From: an uncultured Opitutaceae bacterium | GTDB taxonomy: Bacteria; Verrucomicrobiota; Verrucomicrobiia; Opitutales; Opitutaceae | NCBI GenBank assembly: GCA_903862935.1 | Contig: CAIOZY010000006.1 | Span: 1 to 41,477 of the forward strand | Reading direction: 5' to 3' | Length of the DNA stretch: 41,477 nt | Part shown: positions 1 through 6,695 of the stretch, in pieces | How positions within the stretch are numbered: position 1 is the first letter of the stretch | Layout: every line of letters starts with the position of its first letter | Position numbers and translations under genes: made by a program | Notes under the pieces: generated by a model | The model's input: only the letters and a program-made list of their open reading frames with translations | The model's database searches: none | What the model was told of the DNA's origin: nothing

Positions 1-72
1 ATACAGCGAAGAGCCTACGGATTCCGCTCCTTCCAAAGTTACCGCCTCAGAGTCATCGCTCAGTGCGGATGA
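1..72 (+). CDS. ISL3-family transposase, C-terminal fragment (runs off left edge)
   Basis: Frame 1 reads 23 codons to a TGA at 70-72 and ends RRAYGFRSFQSYRLRVIAQC-G. This closely resembles the usual extreme C-terminus of ISL3/IS204/IS1001-type DDE transposases (a KRRAYGFRSFENFRLRIL-like tail). Only the tail is visible, so I cannot say whether the rest of the element is intact, and I could not delimit its right terminal inverted repeat in the roughly 85 bases before the tRNA gene. The family call rests on this short motif alone. Its position beside the 3' end of a tRNA gene suggests that mobile DNA lies to the left of the window. Confidence 0.6.
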   Translation: MQRRAYGFRSFQSYRLRVIAQCG

Positions 73-159
73 TCCCCACCATCAACCTCCAACCCATCAA
101 TCCAATACCCCCCCTCCCCAATCTTTGAACTAGACCCATCCAATGGGCGGGAGGAAAGA

Positions 160-250
160 TGGCGGAGGAGGAGGGATTCGAACCCCCGGTGAGCTTGCGC
201 CCACGTCTGATTTCAAGTCAGGTGCCTTAAACCAACTCAGCCACTCCTCC
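160..250 (-). tRNA. tRNA-Ser (anticodon UGA)
   Basis: The minus strand folds as a class II tRNA of 91 nt: acceptor stem GGAGGAG/CTCCTCC, anticodon loop CTTGAAA with anticodon TGA, a long variable arm, a T-loop GTTCGAATC, and an encoded GCCA 3' end (CCA at 160-162). The long variable arm and the anticodon both indicate serine, reading UCA and related codons. The 3' end of the gene faces the transposase fragment at 1-72. The tRNA is transcribed away from the MFS gene that follows on the other strand. Confidence 0.96.
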
Positions 251-360
251 AAGAATTCCCGACGGTGGCCCGCCCCCGGGGGCACGTCAATCGCGGAAGG
301 GGTGAGCGTTCCGGCCTTGCCTCCCCCGGGGGGATCCTCCGTCCTTGGGCTTCTCCACCC

Positions 361-1620
361 ATGGCGACGAAGCCCCCGGGAAACACGGCTGGTCAGGAAT
401 TCCGGACCTCATGGCGCGTCCTGCTCGCCGCCATGCTCGGGGTGGGCCTGTGCGTAAACGGACTGCCCTACTACACGGTCGGGGTGTTCATCGACCCCCT
501 GGCCGCCGAGTTCGGCTGGGCCCGTTCGGCCATCAGCCTCTGGAGCTTCTTCCTCACCGGGGGGCTGGTCGTGACGGCCCCGCTTGTGGGCTGGGCAACG
601 GACCGTTTCGGGGCAAGGAGGGTGATCCTGGTGTCGATCCCGCTTCTCGCCGTCTGCGTCGCGGCGATGAGCCGGATAGGCCCCCGGATTTGGATGCTCT
701 ACGCCGCGGTTCTGGCGATGTCGGTTCTCGGCTCGGGGGCGAGCGGGATAGCGTACGGCAAGACCGTGAACAGCTGGTTTTCCGCCGGCCGGGGCCTGGC
801 GCTCGGAATCTTCGCCGCAGGAATCGGCCTGGTCTCCATCGTCGGGCCGCGGCTGATCCAAAGCGTTGTCGATGCGCTGGGATGGCGGGTCGGATTCCTG
901 GCGGTGGGAGCGGCCGCGCTGGCCGCCTGGCCTCTGATGTATCTGTTTCTCTTCGAGCAGAGGGTTGCCCTCGCCCCGGGGCAGGGCGGCGCGACCGCGG
1001 GCGCGACGTGTCGCGAGGCCCTCGGGATGCCGATCTTTTGGTTCCAGGCGGTGGCCTACGGGCTGTTCTCGATCCTGATCGGAGGAATGATCGTCCTTCT
1101 CGTTCCCTTCCTGACGGACCACGGGCTGACCCGGGTCGCGGCGGCCACCTACGCGGGGCTCTTCGGGGTCGGCTCGTTCGCGGGCCGCATCATCTCGGGC
1201 TATCTTTTCGACCGGGTCCATGCGCCGTATGTCTGCGCCGCAGTGTTCTTTCTTGCCGGGCTGGCCGTCTGTGTCCTCGGTCTAACCGGCGCCCGTTACG
1301 CCGGCGTTTGCATCCTCGTCATGGGGCTGTCGCTTGGCTCGGAGGTGAGCGCCTTGGGTTACATCACAGCCCGGTACTTCGGGCTCCGGGCCTACGGCAA
1401 GATCTTCGCCGCCCTGGCGGTCCTCACTAACCTGGGTGGTGGACTGGGGCCGTTTGCCATCAGCTGGGCTCTCGAGTGGAGCGGTGGCTACGGGCTGCCA
1501 TTCCTTGTCCTTGGGGCGCTGGCCGCTGTCGCTGCAGCGCTGATGGTGCTCATGGGGCGCCACCCCTTCCCGGACCAGCCCGGCGGGGCCGGTGCGCAAG
1601 TCGGCTCGCCTGGGGCCTGA
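361..1620 (+). CDS. MFS transporter (12-TM)
   Basis: A 419-aa, very hydrophobic protein with about twelve membrane helices. It carries the MFS loop 2-3 signature around residues 78-87 ([11 protein letters not shown]) and resembles the monocarboxylate/oxalate-formate antiporter-like branch, in which a conserved N-terminal region is followed by FGWARSAIS. The substrate cannot be read from the sequence. The ATG at 361 is chosen because the in-frame upstream extension from a GTG at 265 is Arg/Gly/Pro-rich and not membrane-like. The reading frame ends 22 nt before kdsB on the same strand, so the two may be co-transcribed. No clear Shine-Dalgarno precedes the start. Confidence 0.85.
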   Translation: MATKPPGNTAGQEFRTSWRVLLAAMLGVGLCVNGLPYYTVGVFIDPLAAEFGWARSAISLWSFFLTGGLVVTAPLVGWATDRFGARRVILVSIPLLAVCVAAMSRIGPRIWMLYAAVLAMSVLGSGASGIAYGKTVNSWFSAGRGLALGIFAAGIGLVSIVGPRLIQSVVDALGWRVGFLAVGAAALAAWPLMYLFLFEQRVALAPGQGGATAGATCREALGMPIFWFQAVAYGLFSILIGGMIVLLVPFLTDHGLTRVAAATYAGLFGVGSFAGRIISGYLFDRVHAPYVCAAVFFLAGLAVCVLGLTGARYAGVCILVMGLSLGSEVSALGYITARYFGLRAYGKIFAALAVLTNLGGGLGPFAISWALEWSGGYGLPFLVLGALAAVAAALMVLMGRHPFPDQPGGAGAQVGSPGA

Positions 1621-1642
1621 ACTCATGGTAGGGTGCCGGGCC

Positions 1643-2392
1643 ATGGGTCCAAAGACCGCGATCATCGTTCCGTGCCGGCTGGAATCGACGCGTTTTCCGC
1701 GGAAGCTGCTGCATGTGATCAAGGGCAAGCCGCTCCTGATCTGGGTGGCCGAGCGGATCGCGAGGGAGGCCCCGGAGTTCCCGCTGTATTTTGCCGTCGA
1801 TGACGAGTCCCTCCGGGCGCCCCTGGTCAGCCGAGGTTTCCAGGCCATCCTCACGAGCAAGGATCATCCCTCCGGCACCGACCGGATTGCGGAGGCGAAC
1901 CGATCCGTACGGGCCGCCTGCGTCATCAACGTCCAGGGCGACGAGCCCCTGGTAACCGGGGGGCAAATTCGGGATCTGGCGAGGTTGATCTCCGGCAAGG
2001 CTGCCATGGCGACCCTGTGCACCCCGTTTACGAAGGCGGCCGACTTCTCGAACCCGAACCAGGTCAAGGTCGTGTTCGCCCCGTCGATCGGGCGCGCGTT
2101 GTTCTTCACCCGACTTCCGGTTCCCTATGCGAGGGCCAGCGGAGGCGTCGTGGACGACGCCTGGGTCTGCGCCAACCCGTGCTTCCGGCATCTGGGACTG
2201 TATGCGTACCGTTCGGACCTTCTCGAGCGTTATGCCACGCTCCCGCCCAGTCGGCTCGAGCAGATCGAGAAGCTCGAGCAGCTGCGCGCTCTGGAGAACG
2301 GCTACGAAATCGCCTGCTCCGTGACGGACGACCCCACGATTGGCGTGGACACTCCGGAGGATGCGGTGAGGTTCGAGGAACTTCTCGGGTGA
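1643..2392 (+). CDS. kdsB: 3-deoxy-manno-octulosonate cytidylyltransferase (CMP-KDO synthetase)
   Basis: KdsB activates KDO with CTP to give CMP-KDO, the donor for the inner core of lipopolysaccharide; it acts in the cytoplasm. The 249-aa length fits the family. The nucleotide-binding N-terminus is seen as [17 protein letters not shown], followed by the family blocks HPSGTDRI and NVQGDEPL, and the C-terminus has GVDTPED. The ATG at 1643 is preferred because the family begins a few residues before the IIVPCR strand; ATG 1625 and an ATG at 1592 are in frame upstream but add non-family sequence. The second KDO gene of the window, kdsD, is about 16 kb away on the other strand, so the pathway genes are dispersed. 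Confidence 0.93.
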   Translation: MGPKTAIIVPCRLESTRFPRKLLHVIKGKPLLIWVAERIAREAPEFPLYFAVDDESLRAPLVSRGFQAILTSKDHPSGTDRIAEANRSVRAACVINVQGDEPLVTGGQIRDLARLISGKAAMATLCTPFTKAADFSNPNQVKVVFAPSIGRALFFTRLPVPYARASGGVVDDAWVCANPCFRHLGLYAYRSDLLERYATLPPSRLEQIEKLEQLRALENGYEIACSVTDDPTIGVDTPEDAVRFEELLG

Positions 2393-2529
2393 AAAAATGG
2401 CCCCGTTTCCCCAGGCAGGTTAGGCGCCGCTTGGGCTGTCTCGTTTTCTGCGAAAAGCGCGATCGGGCAGCGGGGGCCCTGGGGTGCGATTTGTAACAAA
2501 ACCGTAAAACCGGGGAGGGGGCATGGGTT

Positions 2530-2546
2530 TTGGCAAAGAGGGTGCT
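2530..2546 (+). promoter_or_regulatory. Candidate sigma-54 (RpoN) -24/-12 promoter
   Basis: TTGGCAAAGAGGGTGCT has the invariant GG (2532-2533) and GC (2544-2545) exactly 10 nt apart, with a TTGGCA -24 block and TGCT -12 block; the mismatches to consensus are in the less conserved middle. It lies about 80 bases upstream of the outer-membrane barrel gene, which leaves a plausible 5' leader of about 70 nt. Inference: RpoN-dependent, perhaps nitrogen-responsive, expression. I saw no obvious enhancer-binding-protein site, and a chance match is possible. Confidence 0.45.
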
Positions 2547-2627
2547 AAGCGCAGGGGCAACCAGTCGTGCGCCCTCAAGCGTCCGATTTGGGGCACCAAC
2601 AAGCCAAGACAACCTACTCAACCACCC

Positions 2628-3437
2628 ATGAAGACCAGACTGACCCTGCTGCGCGCGACCGCTTTCGCAGCTCTTGCCTGCGGCGGGCACGCCCAGACCG
2701 TCACAGCGCCTGCTGCCCCACAGGCGCCTGCGGCCCCCCCGAGCCTGTCCCTAACGGCCACTCCGACGTACGCCTCCCAGTACATGTTCCGGGGGCAGCG
2801 GTTGAGCGGACCCTCGTTTGAGCCCTCGGCGGAAGCCGACTACGGCGCCTGGGCACTCGGCTTCTGGTCCAATTTTCCGCTGGCGGCCAAGGTCCCCGGA
2901 CAGTCGGATCCCGAGATCGATCCCTACGGGTCCTACACGTACAGCCTCAACGACAGCTGGAGCATCCAGCCGGGCTTCACCTTGTACACGTATGTCCGGG
3001 CTCCGCTCGACCAGGGCTTCTACCGGATGACCTTTGAGCCGAATCTCGCGCTCAACTACTCGGTCGGCGCCCTGAAGCTCACCCCGAAGGTCTACTACGA
3101 CCTGGTACTCAAGGGTCCCACGTACGAATTCAACGCGGCGTGGACCCTTCCCCTGACGGCGATCAACTCTGAGATCGACTTCCTCGGGACAGCGGGGACT
3201 TACCTCCTCACTGACTTCGCAAATAATACCACGCCCAAGGTGAAGCTCTGGGGCGACTACTGGCTCGGCGGGGCCTCCATGCCCTTTGCCCTGAGCAAGG
3301 CGGTCAAGCTCACCGTGGGCTGGGCCTACACGAAGGGCAGCGGGGGGTTCAGCAAGCAGGGGACCCTCCCGAAGGTCGTCAATTCCGAGGCGGTGGCCAG
3401 AGGCGTGGCCACGGTGAGCTTGGCCTACACGTTCTGA
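2628..3437 (+). CDS. TorF-family-like outer-membrane beta-barrel protein
   Basis: A 269-aa protein with a cleavable signal peptide (hydrophobic stretch ending around GGHAQ, residues 18-23), a Pro/Ala linker, then amphipathic alternating strands from about residue 45 to the end. The phrase YASQYMFRGQRLSGPSF resembles the start of the TorF/CHP02001 putative porin family (SNYVFRGISQ-like), and the chain ends in an aromatic residue (AYTF), as expected for BAM-inserted barrels. The function is probably a small porin or adaptor; the substrate is unknown. Proteins of this kind are often found with ammonium-transport genes, but none is present here. The start has an A/C-rich leader without a Shine-Dalgarno. 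It overlaps the convergent 3425-3901 gene by 13 bp. Confidence 0.72.
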   Translation: MKTRLTLLRATAFAALACGGHAQTVTAPAAPQAPAAPPSLSLTATPTYASQYMFRGQRLSGPSFEPSAEADYGAWALGFWSNFPLAAKVPGQSDPEIDPYGSYTYSLNDSWSIQPGFTLYTYVRAPLDQGFYRMTFEPNLALNYSVGALKLTPKVYYDLVLKGPTYEFNAAWTLPLTAINSEIDFLGTAGTYLLTDFANNTTPKVKLWGDYWLGGASMPFALSKAVKLTVGWAYTKGSGGFSKQGTLPKVVNSEAVARGVATVSLAYTF

Positions 3438-3901
3438 GCCTCTCCCGACAGTGCCCTTGAGTGCCGCGACCACGCGGCGCGCAAGGCGCCCAGTTCGGAC
3501 AGCGTCGCCGCTGCCCACAGAGGTCGCACCGGGCCGAGGCGTTTCCTCGTGGCGTCCGCAAGGTCTGGGCGGAGCATGGCGACCAGGGCGCGGCCGCCCG
3601 CGGCCATGCGGTAGGGCAGGTTTGGCTCCGTTTCGGCATCCGGGCCGGTCGGAAGGGTTATTCCCGAGTCCCAGGCGACCCGCCCGAACCGGTGGCAGCC
3701 GTGGCGCCGGATCAGCCAGGACAGCCAGTCCCTCTCTGGGATGATCCCGCATCCGGCCAGCAGGAAATCATTCAGGGTGCAGGTCTCCGGACGCCCGAGA
3801 AGTTCGCCGATCTTTTCGATCGCCCTGGGGTTCACCAGTCCGACTTCCCTCAGTTCGGCGAAGAGCTCTCCGTCCGAGCCTGGATCCTGAAAGGGTATCA
3901 T
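3425..3901 (-). CDS. Hypothetical protein, last gene of the toxin/immunity operon (158 aa)
   Basis: No family recognised with certainty. The start is ATG 3901, which overlaps the stop of the preceding gene as ATGA, so translation is probably coupled. The protein looks cytoplasmic: no signal peptide, mixed charged and hydrophobic sequence. Residues about 40-75 (TLNDFLLAGCGIIPERDWLS followed by an RRHGCHRFG segment) vaguely recall the MshEN/GspE N-terminal helical module of secretion ATPases (a LGDLLVAAGVI-then-LG pattern); this is a weak resemblance, not an assignment. It may be an adaptor or structural component of a secretion device. Its 3' end overlaps the convergent barrel gene by 13 bp. 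Confidence 0.7.
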   Translation of the reverse strand: MIPFQDPGSDGELFAELREVGLVNPRAIEKIGELLGRPETCTLNDFLLAGCGIIPERDWLSWLIRRHGCHRFGRVAWDSGITLPTGPDAETEPNLPYRMAAGGRALVAMLRPDLADATRKRLGPVRPLWAAATLSELGALRAAWSRHSRALSGEAQNV

Positions 3902-4215
3902 CTGGGGCTTTCCCCGGAGGCCCCGGCGCGGCCCCGCGGGTGGAGGAGGCCGCTCACGGCGGCTGCGCATCCCATGGGTCCCAGGATCTGGGCGTGCCCG
4001 TTCCGCACGAAGCACAGGCTCGCGCAGTAGAGAAGGGCGCACGACAGTGCGGCTCGGCGCAGTCCGAAGGCCACGAGAACGGTCTGCGCTACGGCGAGGA
4101 CCATGCCCGCCGAAAGCCACAGGGCGGTCGTGACCTGCTCATGCACGACGCTGAGGATCTCCTGCAGCTGCACGGGGTCGATTCCAGTAGGAAGCGCCGG
4201 ATCCGAAGGCATCAT
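3898..4215 (-). CDS. Small membrane protein (105 aa), pilin- or VirB2-like topology
   Basis: Starts at the first of two ATG codons (4215 or 4212); its first ATG overlaps the TGA of the preceding gene. After a 30-residue polar N-terminus come three closely spaced hydrophobic stretches: about 35-55 (ALWLSAGMVLAVAQTVLVAF), 59-75 (ALSCALLYCASLCFV) and 80-93 (ILGPMGCAAAVSGLL), then a polar Gly/Arg tail. Size and hydrophobic layout resemble small type IV secretion inner-membrane subunits or pilins, but there is no sequence motif that proves this. Placed between a secreted protein and a cytoplasmic protein in a chain of coupled genes. Confidence 0.7.
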   Translation of the reverse strand: MMPSDPALPTGIDPVQLQEILSVVHEQVTTALWLSAGMVLAVAQTVLVAFGLRRAALSCALLYCASLCFVRNGHAQILGPMGCAAAVSGLLHPRGRAGASGESPR

Positions 4216-4614
4216 GGCGGCGGAATTGGAACGATGAGCGGGGCCGCGCCGAGCATCGCCTCGGGGGAGAGGATCGCGCGATGCGGCCCCCCCCGGTTTT
4301 TTTTCCTGTTCGGACCCGGCGATGAAGGAGTGCAGCCTGGGATCGGCGAGGAGCGCCTCGCGCAACGCGGGCGACAGTTCGGAGTAGGTCTTCGGTCGGT
4401 AGGTGAACGGGCCGAGGACCGGGCCGCTCGAAAGCCGCCTGCCCTGGGGGACCTTTCCCGGTCCACCGCCCGGCTGCAGATCCGTGCGGTAGGCGGCGTT
4501 GTCCGCTGCCTGCGCGGCGATGAAGGCATCGAGCAGTTCTAGGGCGTTCCGTCCCTCGGCTCCCGCCAGCGGGACGAGCCCAAGGGTGAGGCTGAGGATC
4601 AGTGCCGGCTTCAT
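4212..4614 (-). CDS. Signal-peptide-bearing protein, frameshifted at an A8/G8 tract
   Basis: Begins with a classic signal peptide (MKPALILSLTLGLVPLAGAE, residues 1-20). The middle has a YRPKTYSELSPALREALLAD block. As given, the frame after residue 109 turns into low-complexity Arg/Ala/Pro sequence and runs on into the next gene. Removing one base at the homopolymers (G8 and A8 on the coding strand, complementary to C8 4287-4294 and T8 4297-4304) gives a 133-residue protein continuing RAILSPEAMLGAAPLIVPIP and ending at TGA 4212-4214, which overlaps the ATG of the next gene. That end restores the ATGA junction seen at every other junction of this operon. Probably a periplasmic or surface protein. 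Whether the extra base is a sequencing error, a mutation, or programmed slippage cannot be decided here. Confidence 0.68.
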
Positions 4615-5024
4615 TGGAAGAATATCGCCTGGCGAAGCGCCCGGGCCGTGTTCGAAAGCCGGATCAAGTGCTCGACTAGGGGCTCGCCGTCGGTGTCGAG
4701 AAAGCAGTCCAAGGCGCTATGCGGCCGGCGGCCAAGGCTTTGGGCCAGGTCGCGCTGCCAGTCCGAGGGAAATTCGACGGGAGGCATCTCCCTCATCGCA
4801 GCCTCAATCGCGCGCAGTTCTCCGCCCAGGCAGGCGCACGCGTCAGCGGACCACTCTCCACTGCAGTCGCTGTGGAGGATCAGGGTCGGGAACCGCGACC
4901 CAGCCTGGCCCCCTTCGAGCTGCTTGGTCACGAAGTGGCGAAACGCGTTGAAGTCCGAACAGGCGCCGGCGTCGATTCCGTCCACCTCTCTGCCCTGGTC
5001 GAACACACACAGGTAAAGGCTCAT
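4611..5024 (-). CDS. Imm70-like immunity protein
   Basis: A 137-aa protein beginning MSLYLCVFDQGREVDGIDAG, then SDFNAFRHFV, and GSRFPTLILHSDCSGEWS at about residues 48-65. These blocks match what I recall of the Immunity protein 70 family of polymorphic toxin systems (LYLCVFD, a short DGxxxG turn, then a SRFPxLxLHSDxxGEW signature). Immunity proteins neutralise the cognate toxin in the producing cell. The ATG at 5024 is preferred to an upstream in-frame start at 5093 because it has GGGAGG five bases ahead and overlaps the previous stop as ATGA. The toxin gene lies two genes upstream in the same operon. Confidence 0.72.
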   Translation of the reverse strand: MSLYLCVFDQGREVDGIDAGACSDFNAFRHFVTKQLEGGQAGSRFPTLILHSDCSGEWSADACACLGGELRAIEAAMREMPPVEFPSDWQRDLAQSLGRRPHSALDCFLDTDGEPLVEHLIRLSNTARALRQAIFFQ

Positions 5025-5278
5025 AGGTCCTCCCGTCGGATCGCCCCGGGCGCCGTCTCCAGAAGGCCGTCCAGATCTGCGTCGAAGCGGCACTCCCTTG
5101 GGGCCAAGATCACAAGCTCCTTGCCCTTCAGGGTCGCCAGCGCCGCCAGCAGCCGCACCTGGGCGGTCGCCCGAAGGCAGGGGGTGTTCTTGATCAGATA
5201 AAGGCGGTCGGCTGTCTCGGCGTCCGGGCGGACGCCGCGAAGCGCGGGCGGATGGGGCTCGGACTCGGGGCGTGTCAT
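5021..5278 (-). CDS. Small hypothetical protein (85 aa) between toxin and immunity genes
   Basis: No family recognised. Acidic/basic mixed sequence with a disordered Pro-rich N-terminus (about 1-20) and a compact alpha/beta-looking C-terminal half including ALATLKGKELVILAPRECRF. No signal peptide or membrane helix. Both ends overlap neighbours by ATGA, so expression is tied to the toxin and the immunity gene. Candidate roles, all inferred, are a second immunity protein, a toxin chaperone or an adaptor for loading onto the coupling ATPase. Confidence 0.65.
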   Translation of the reverse strand: MTRPESEPHPPALRGVRPDAETADRLYLIKNTPCLRATAQVRLLAALATLKGKELVILAPRECRFDADLDGLLETAPGAIRREDL

Positions 5279-6621
5279 GGTTGTGGCGTCTCCGGCATCG
5301 GCTCGATCTTAACGCCCCAGGGGTTGAGCCACTGCCCGAACTGAATGTCGATCGGGCGGTCGGTGAGAATCCTCAGGGGCTGCTCCTCGGCCACGGAGCG
5401 GTAGGTCTGGAGGCGGAGCTGATAGGTGGAGCTCAGAATGCTGGATCCGGACTTGATCTCGGTCAGGCCCGACTCGGTGCTGTCGAGGACCGTTCCCCGG
5501 GCGACGCCCCGGGCGGTGAAAAGCGGCTGGCCGACGATCTGCCTGAACTCGGGGCTTTGGACCTGCTCGGGCGAAGGGCGCCACACCGAGGTGTTCTTGT
5601 TTAGCCGCAGGGCGCCGAGCGCGCGGGCCTCGGCCTCCTGCCCCGTCACGAGGCTCACCGGGGCGCGGAACCGTTGCCCGGCCGATCTGGGTTGCGGCGG
5701 TGCGCCCCTGCCGGGGATTGGGGCGGCGGCCTCCTCCAAAAACAGGAGGGCCGGCTCCTGCAGGGGATGCCCGTCGCGGGCCGACAACACCGAGTGGGCA
5801 ACCTGCCTCCTGAGATCGGGCCGCCCCAGCCACCCGCGGGCTGTCGCGAATTCGATCAGCCAGCCCGGATCCCGGGCGATTGCCGGCAGGAATCTCTCGG
5901 GCTTGCCGGCTAGGCCGCTGAGCGCGAAGTGGCAAGCCCACTTGGGCTGTCCGATGTCCTCGGGGCCGACCGACAGTCCGCGGGCCGCCAGCCGAGGCAG
6001 CGCAACGTAGGCGTAGAACGGATTGGTGAGCAGGACCTCCCGGTAGGGAAGGACCGGCTCGCGGGGGTTGTGTGCCAGGAAGAAAGCGGCCGCGGAGGCG
6101 TAGTCGCGGCGCTCGTCTGCGGACCACTCTGCAATCTCGCGGAACAGTCCGAAATCTCGGGTGCGCAGGGCGTGCCGCGCACCCCAGTAGGTGTCGACGC
6201 GCAAGGTCTGCCGGTAAAATCCCTCGGGCTGGCGCAGAGCCCTGCCGTGGCGCGCAGCCCAACGCAGGAGCCGGTAGACGGACTCTCCCGATCCGGCCAA
6301 TCCGGACTCCAGCATGGGAGCCGTCTCGTCGTAGAACCCGGTCGTCAGGCACAGGGCGCAGGCGGGATCGATCCGGAGGGCGGTCCGCAGCTGGGGATGG
6401 CGCAGCGCAGCAGGACCGATGCGGGTCAGCAGGTCGGGCCGGTAGGTGAGGAGCTCAAGAGCGCGCCTGTCGATGGGCGACTGCGGGGTGCGCAGGCCCG
6501 AGTGGATCGCACCCACGGCCCAACCGTCGACCGCACTCTTCCAGCGGGCCGGCCGGCCTCCCTCCAGGTCCCGCCACAGCGCGACCGGGCGGGTCAACGG
6601 GGGCGGTTGGCGGGCGCTCAT
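5275..6621 (-). CDS. Putative polymorphic toxin with C-terminal PD-(D/E)XK nuclease domain
   Basis: A 448-aa protein without a signal peptide or membrane helix. Residues 1 to about 300 are alpha-helical and Arg/Leu-rich, with no recognised family. After a Pro/Gly linker (about 301-320), the last 125 residues carry a restriction-endonuclease-fold toxin pattern: a helix with Glu (GQEAEARALG, 327-336), GTVLD with D380, EIKSG with E388 and K390, and a QLRLQ helix starting at Q401, ending in a WGVKIEP strand. D...ExK...Q is the nuclease core of Rhs/CDI-type Tox-REase domains. Predicted DNase effector. First gene of the six-gene operon that includes an Imm70-like protein, and divergent from a VirD4-like ATPase, which suggests it is the transported substrate. 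Assignment by motif reading only. Confidence 0.7.
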   Translation of the reverse strand: MSARQPPPLTRPVALWRDLEGGRPARWKSAVDGWAVGAIHSGLRTPQSPIDRRALELLTYRPDLLTRIGPAALRHPQLRTALRIDPACALCLTTGFYDETAPMLESGLAGSGESVYRLLRWAARHGRALRQPEGFYRQTLRVDTYWGARHALRTRDFGLFREIAEWSADERRDYASAAAFFLAHNPREPVLPYREVLLTNPFYAYVALPRLAARGLSVGPEDIGQPKWACHFALSGLAGKPERFLPAIARDPGWLIEFATARGWLGRPDLRRQVAHSVLSARDGHPLQEPALLFLEEAAAPIPGRGAPPQPRSAGQRFRAPVSLVTGQEAEARALGALRLNKNTSVWRPSPEQVQSPEFRQIVGQPLFTARGVARGTVLDSTESGLTEIKSGSSILSSTYQLRLQTYRSVAEEQPLRILTDRPIDIQFGQWLNPWGVKIEPMPETPQP

Positions 6622-6695
6622 TGCGCGCCGATAATGGCAAGCGGAGCGGACGGCCCCGGGTGCGCGGCCGACCTGCTAGTATCTGCCCCCTAGCC

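Noticed and set aside
265-360. N-terminal extension of the MFS transporter from GTG 265
   Set aside because: The extension is Arg/Gly/Pro-rich and shares no family features; ATG 361 gives a normal MFS start.
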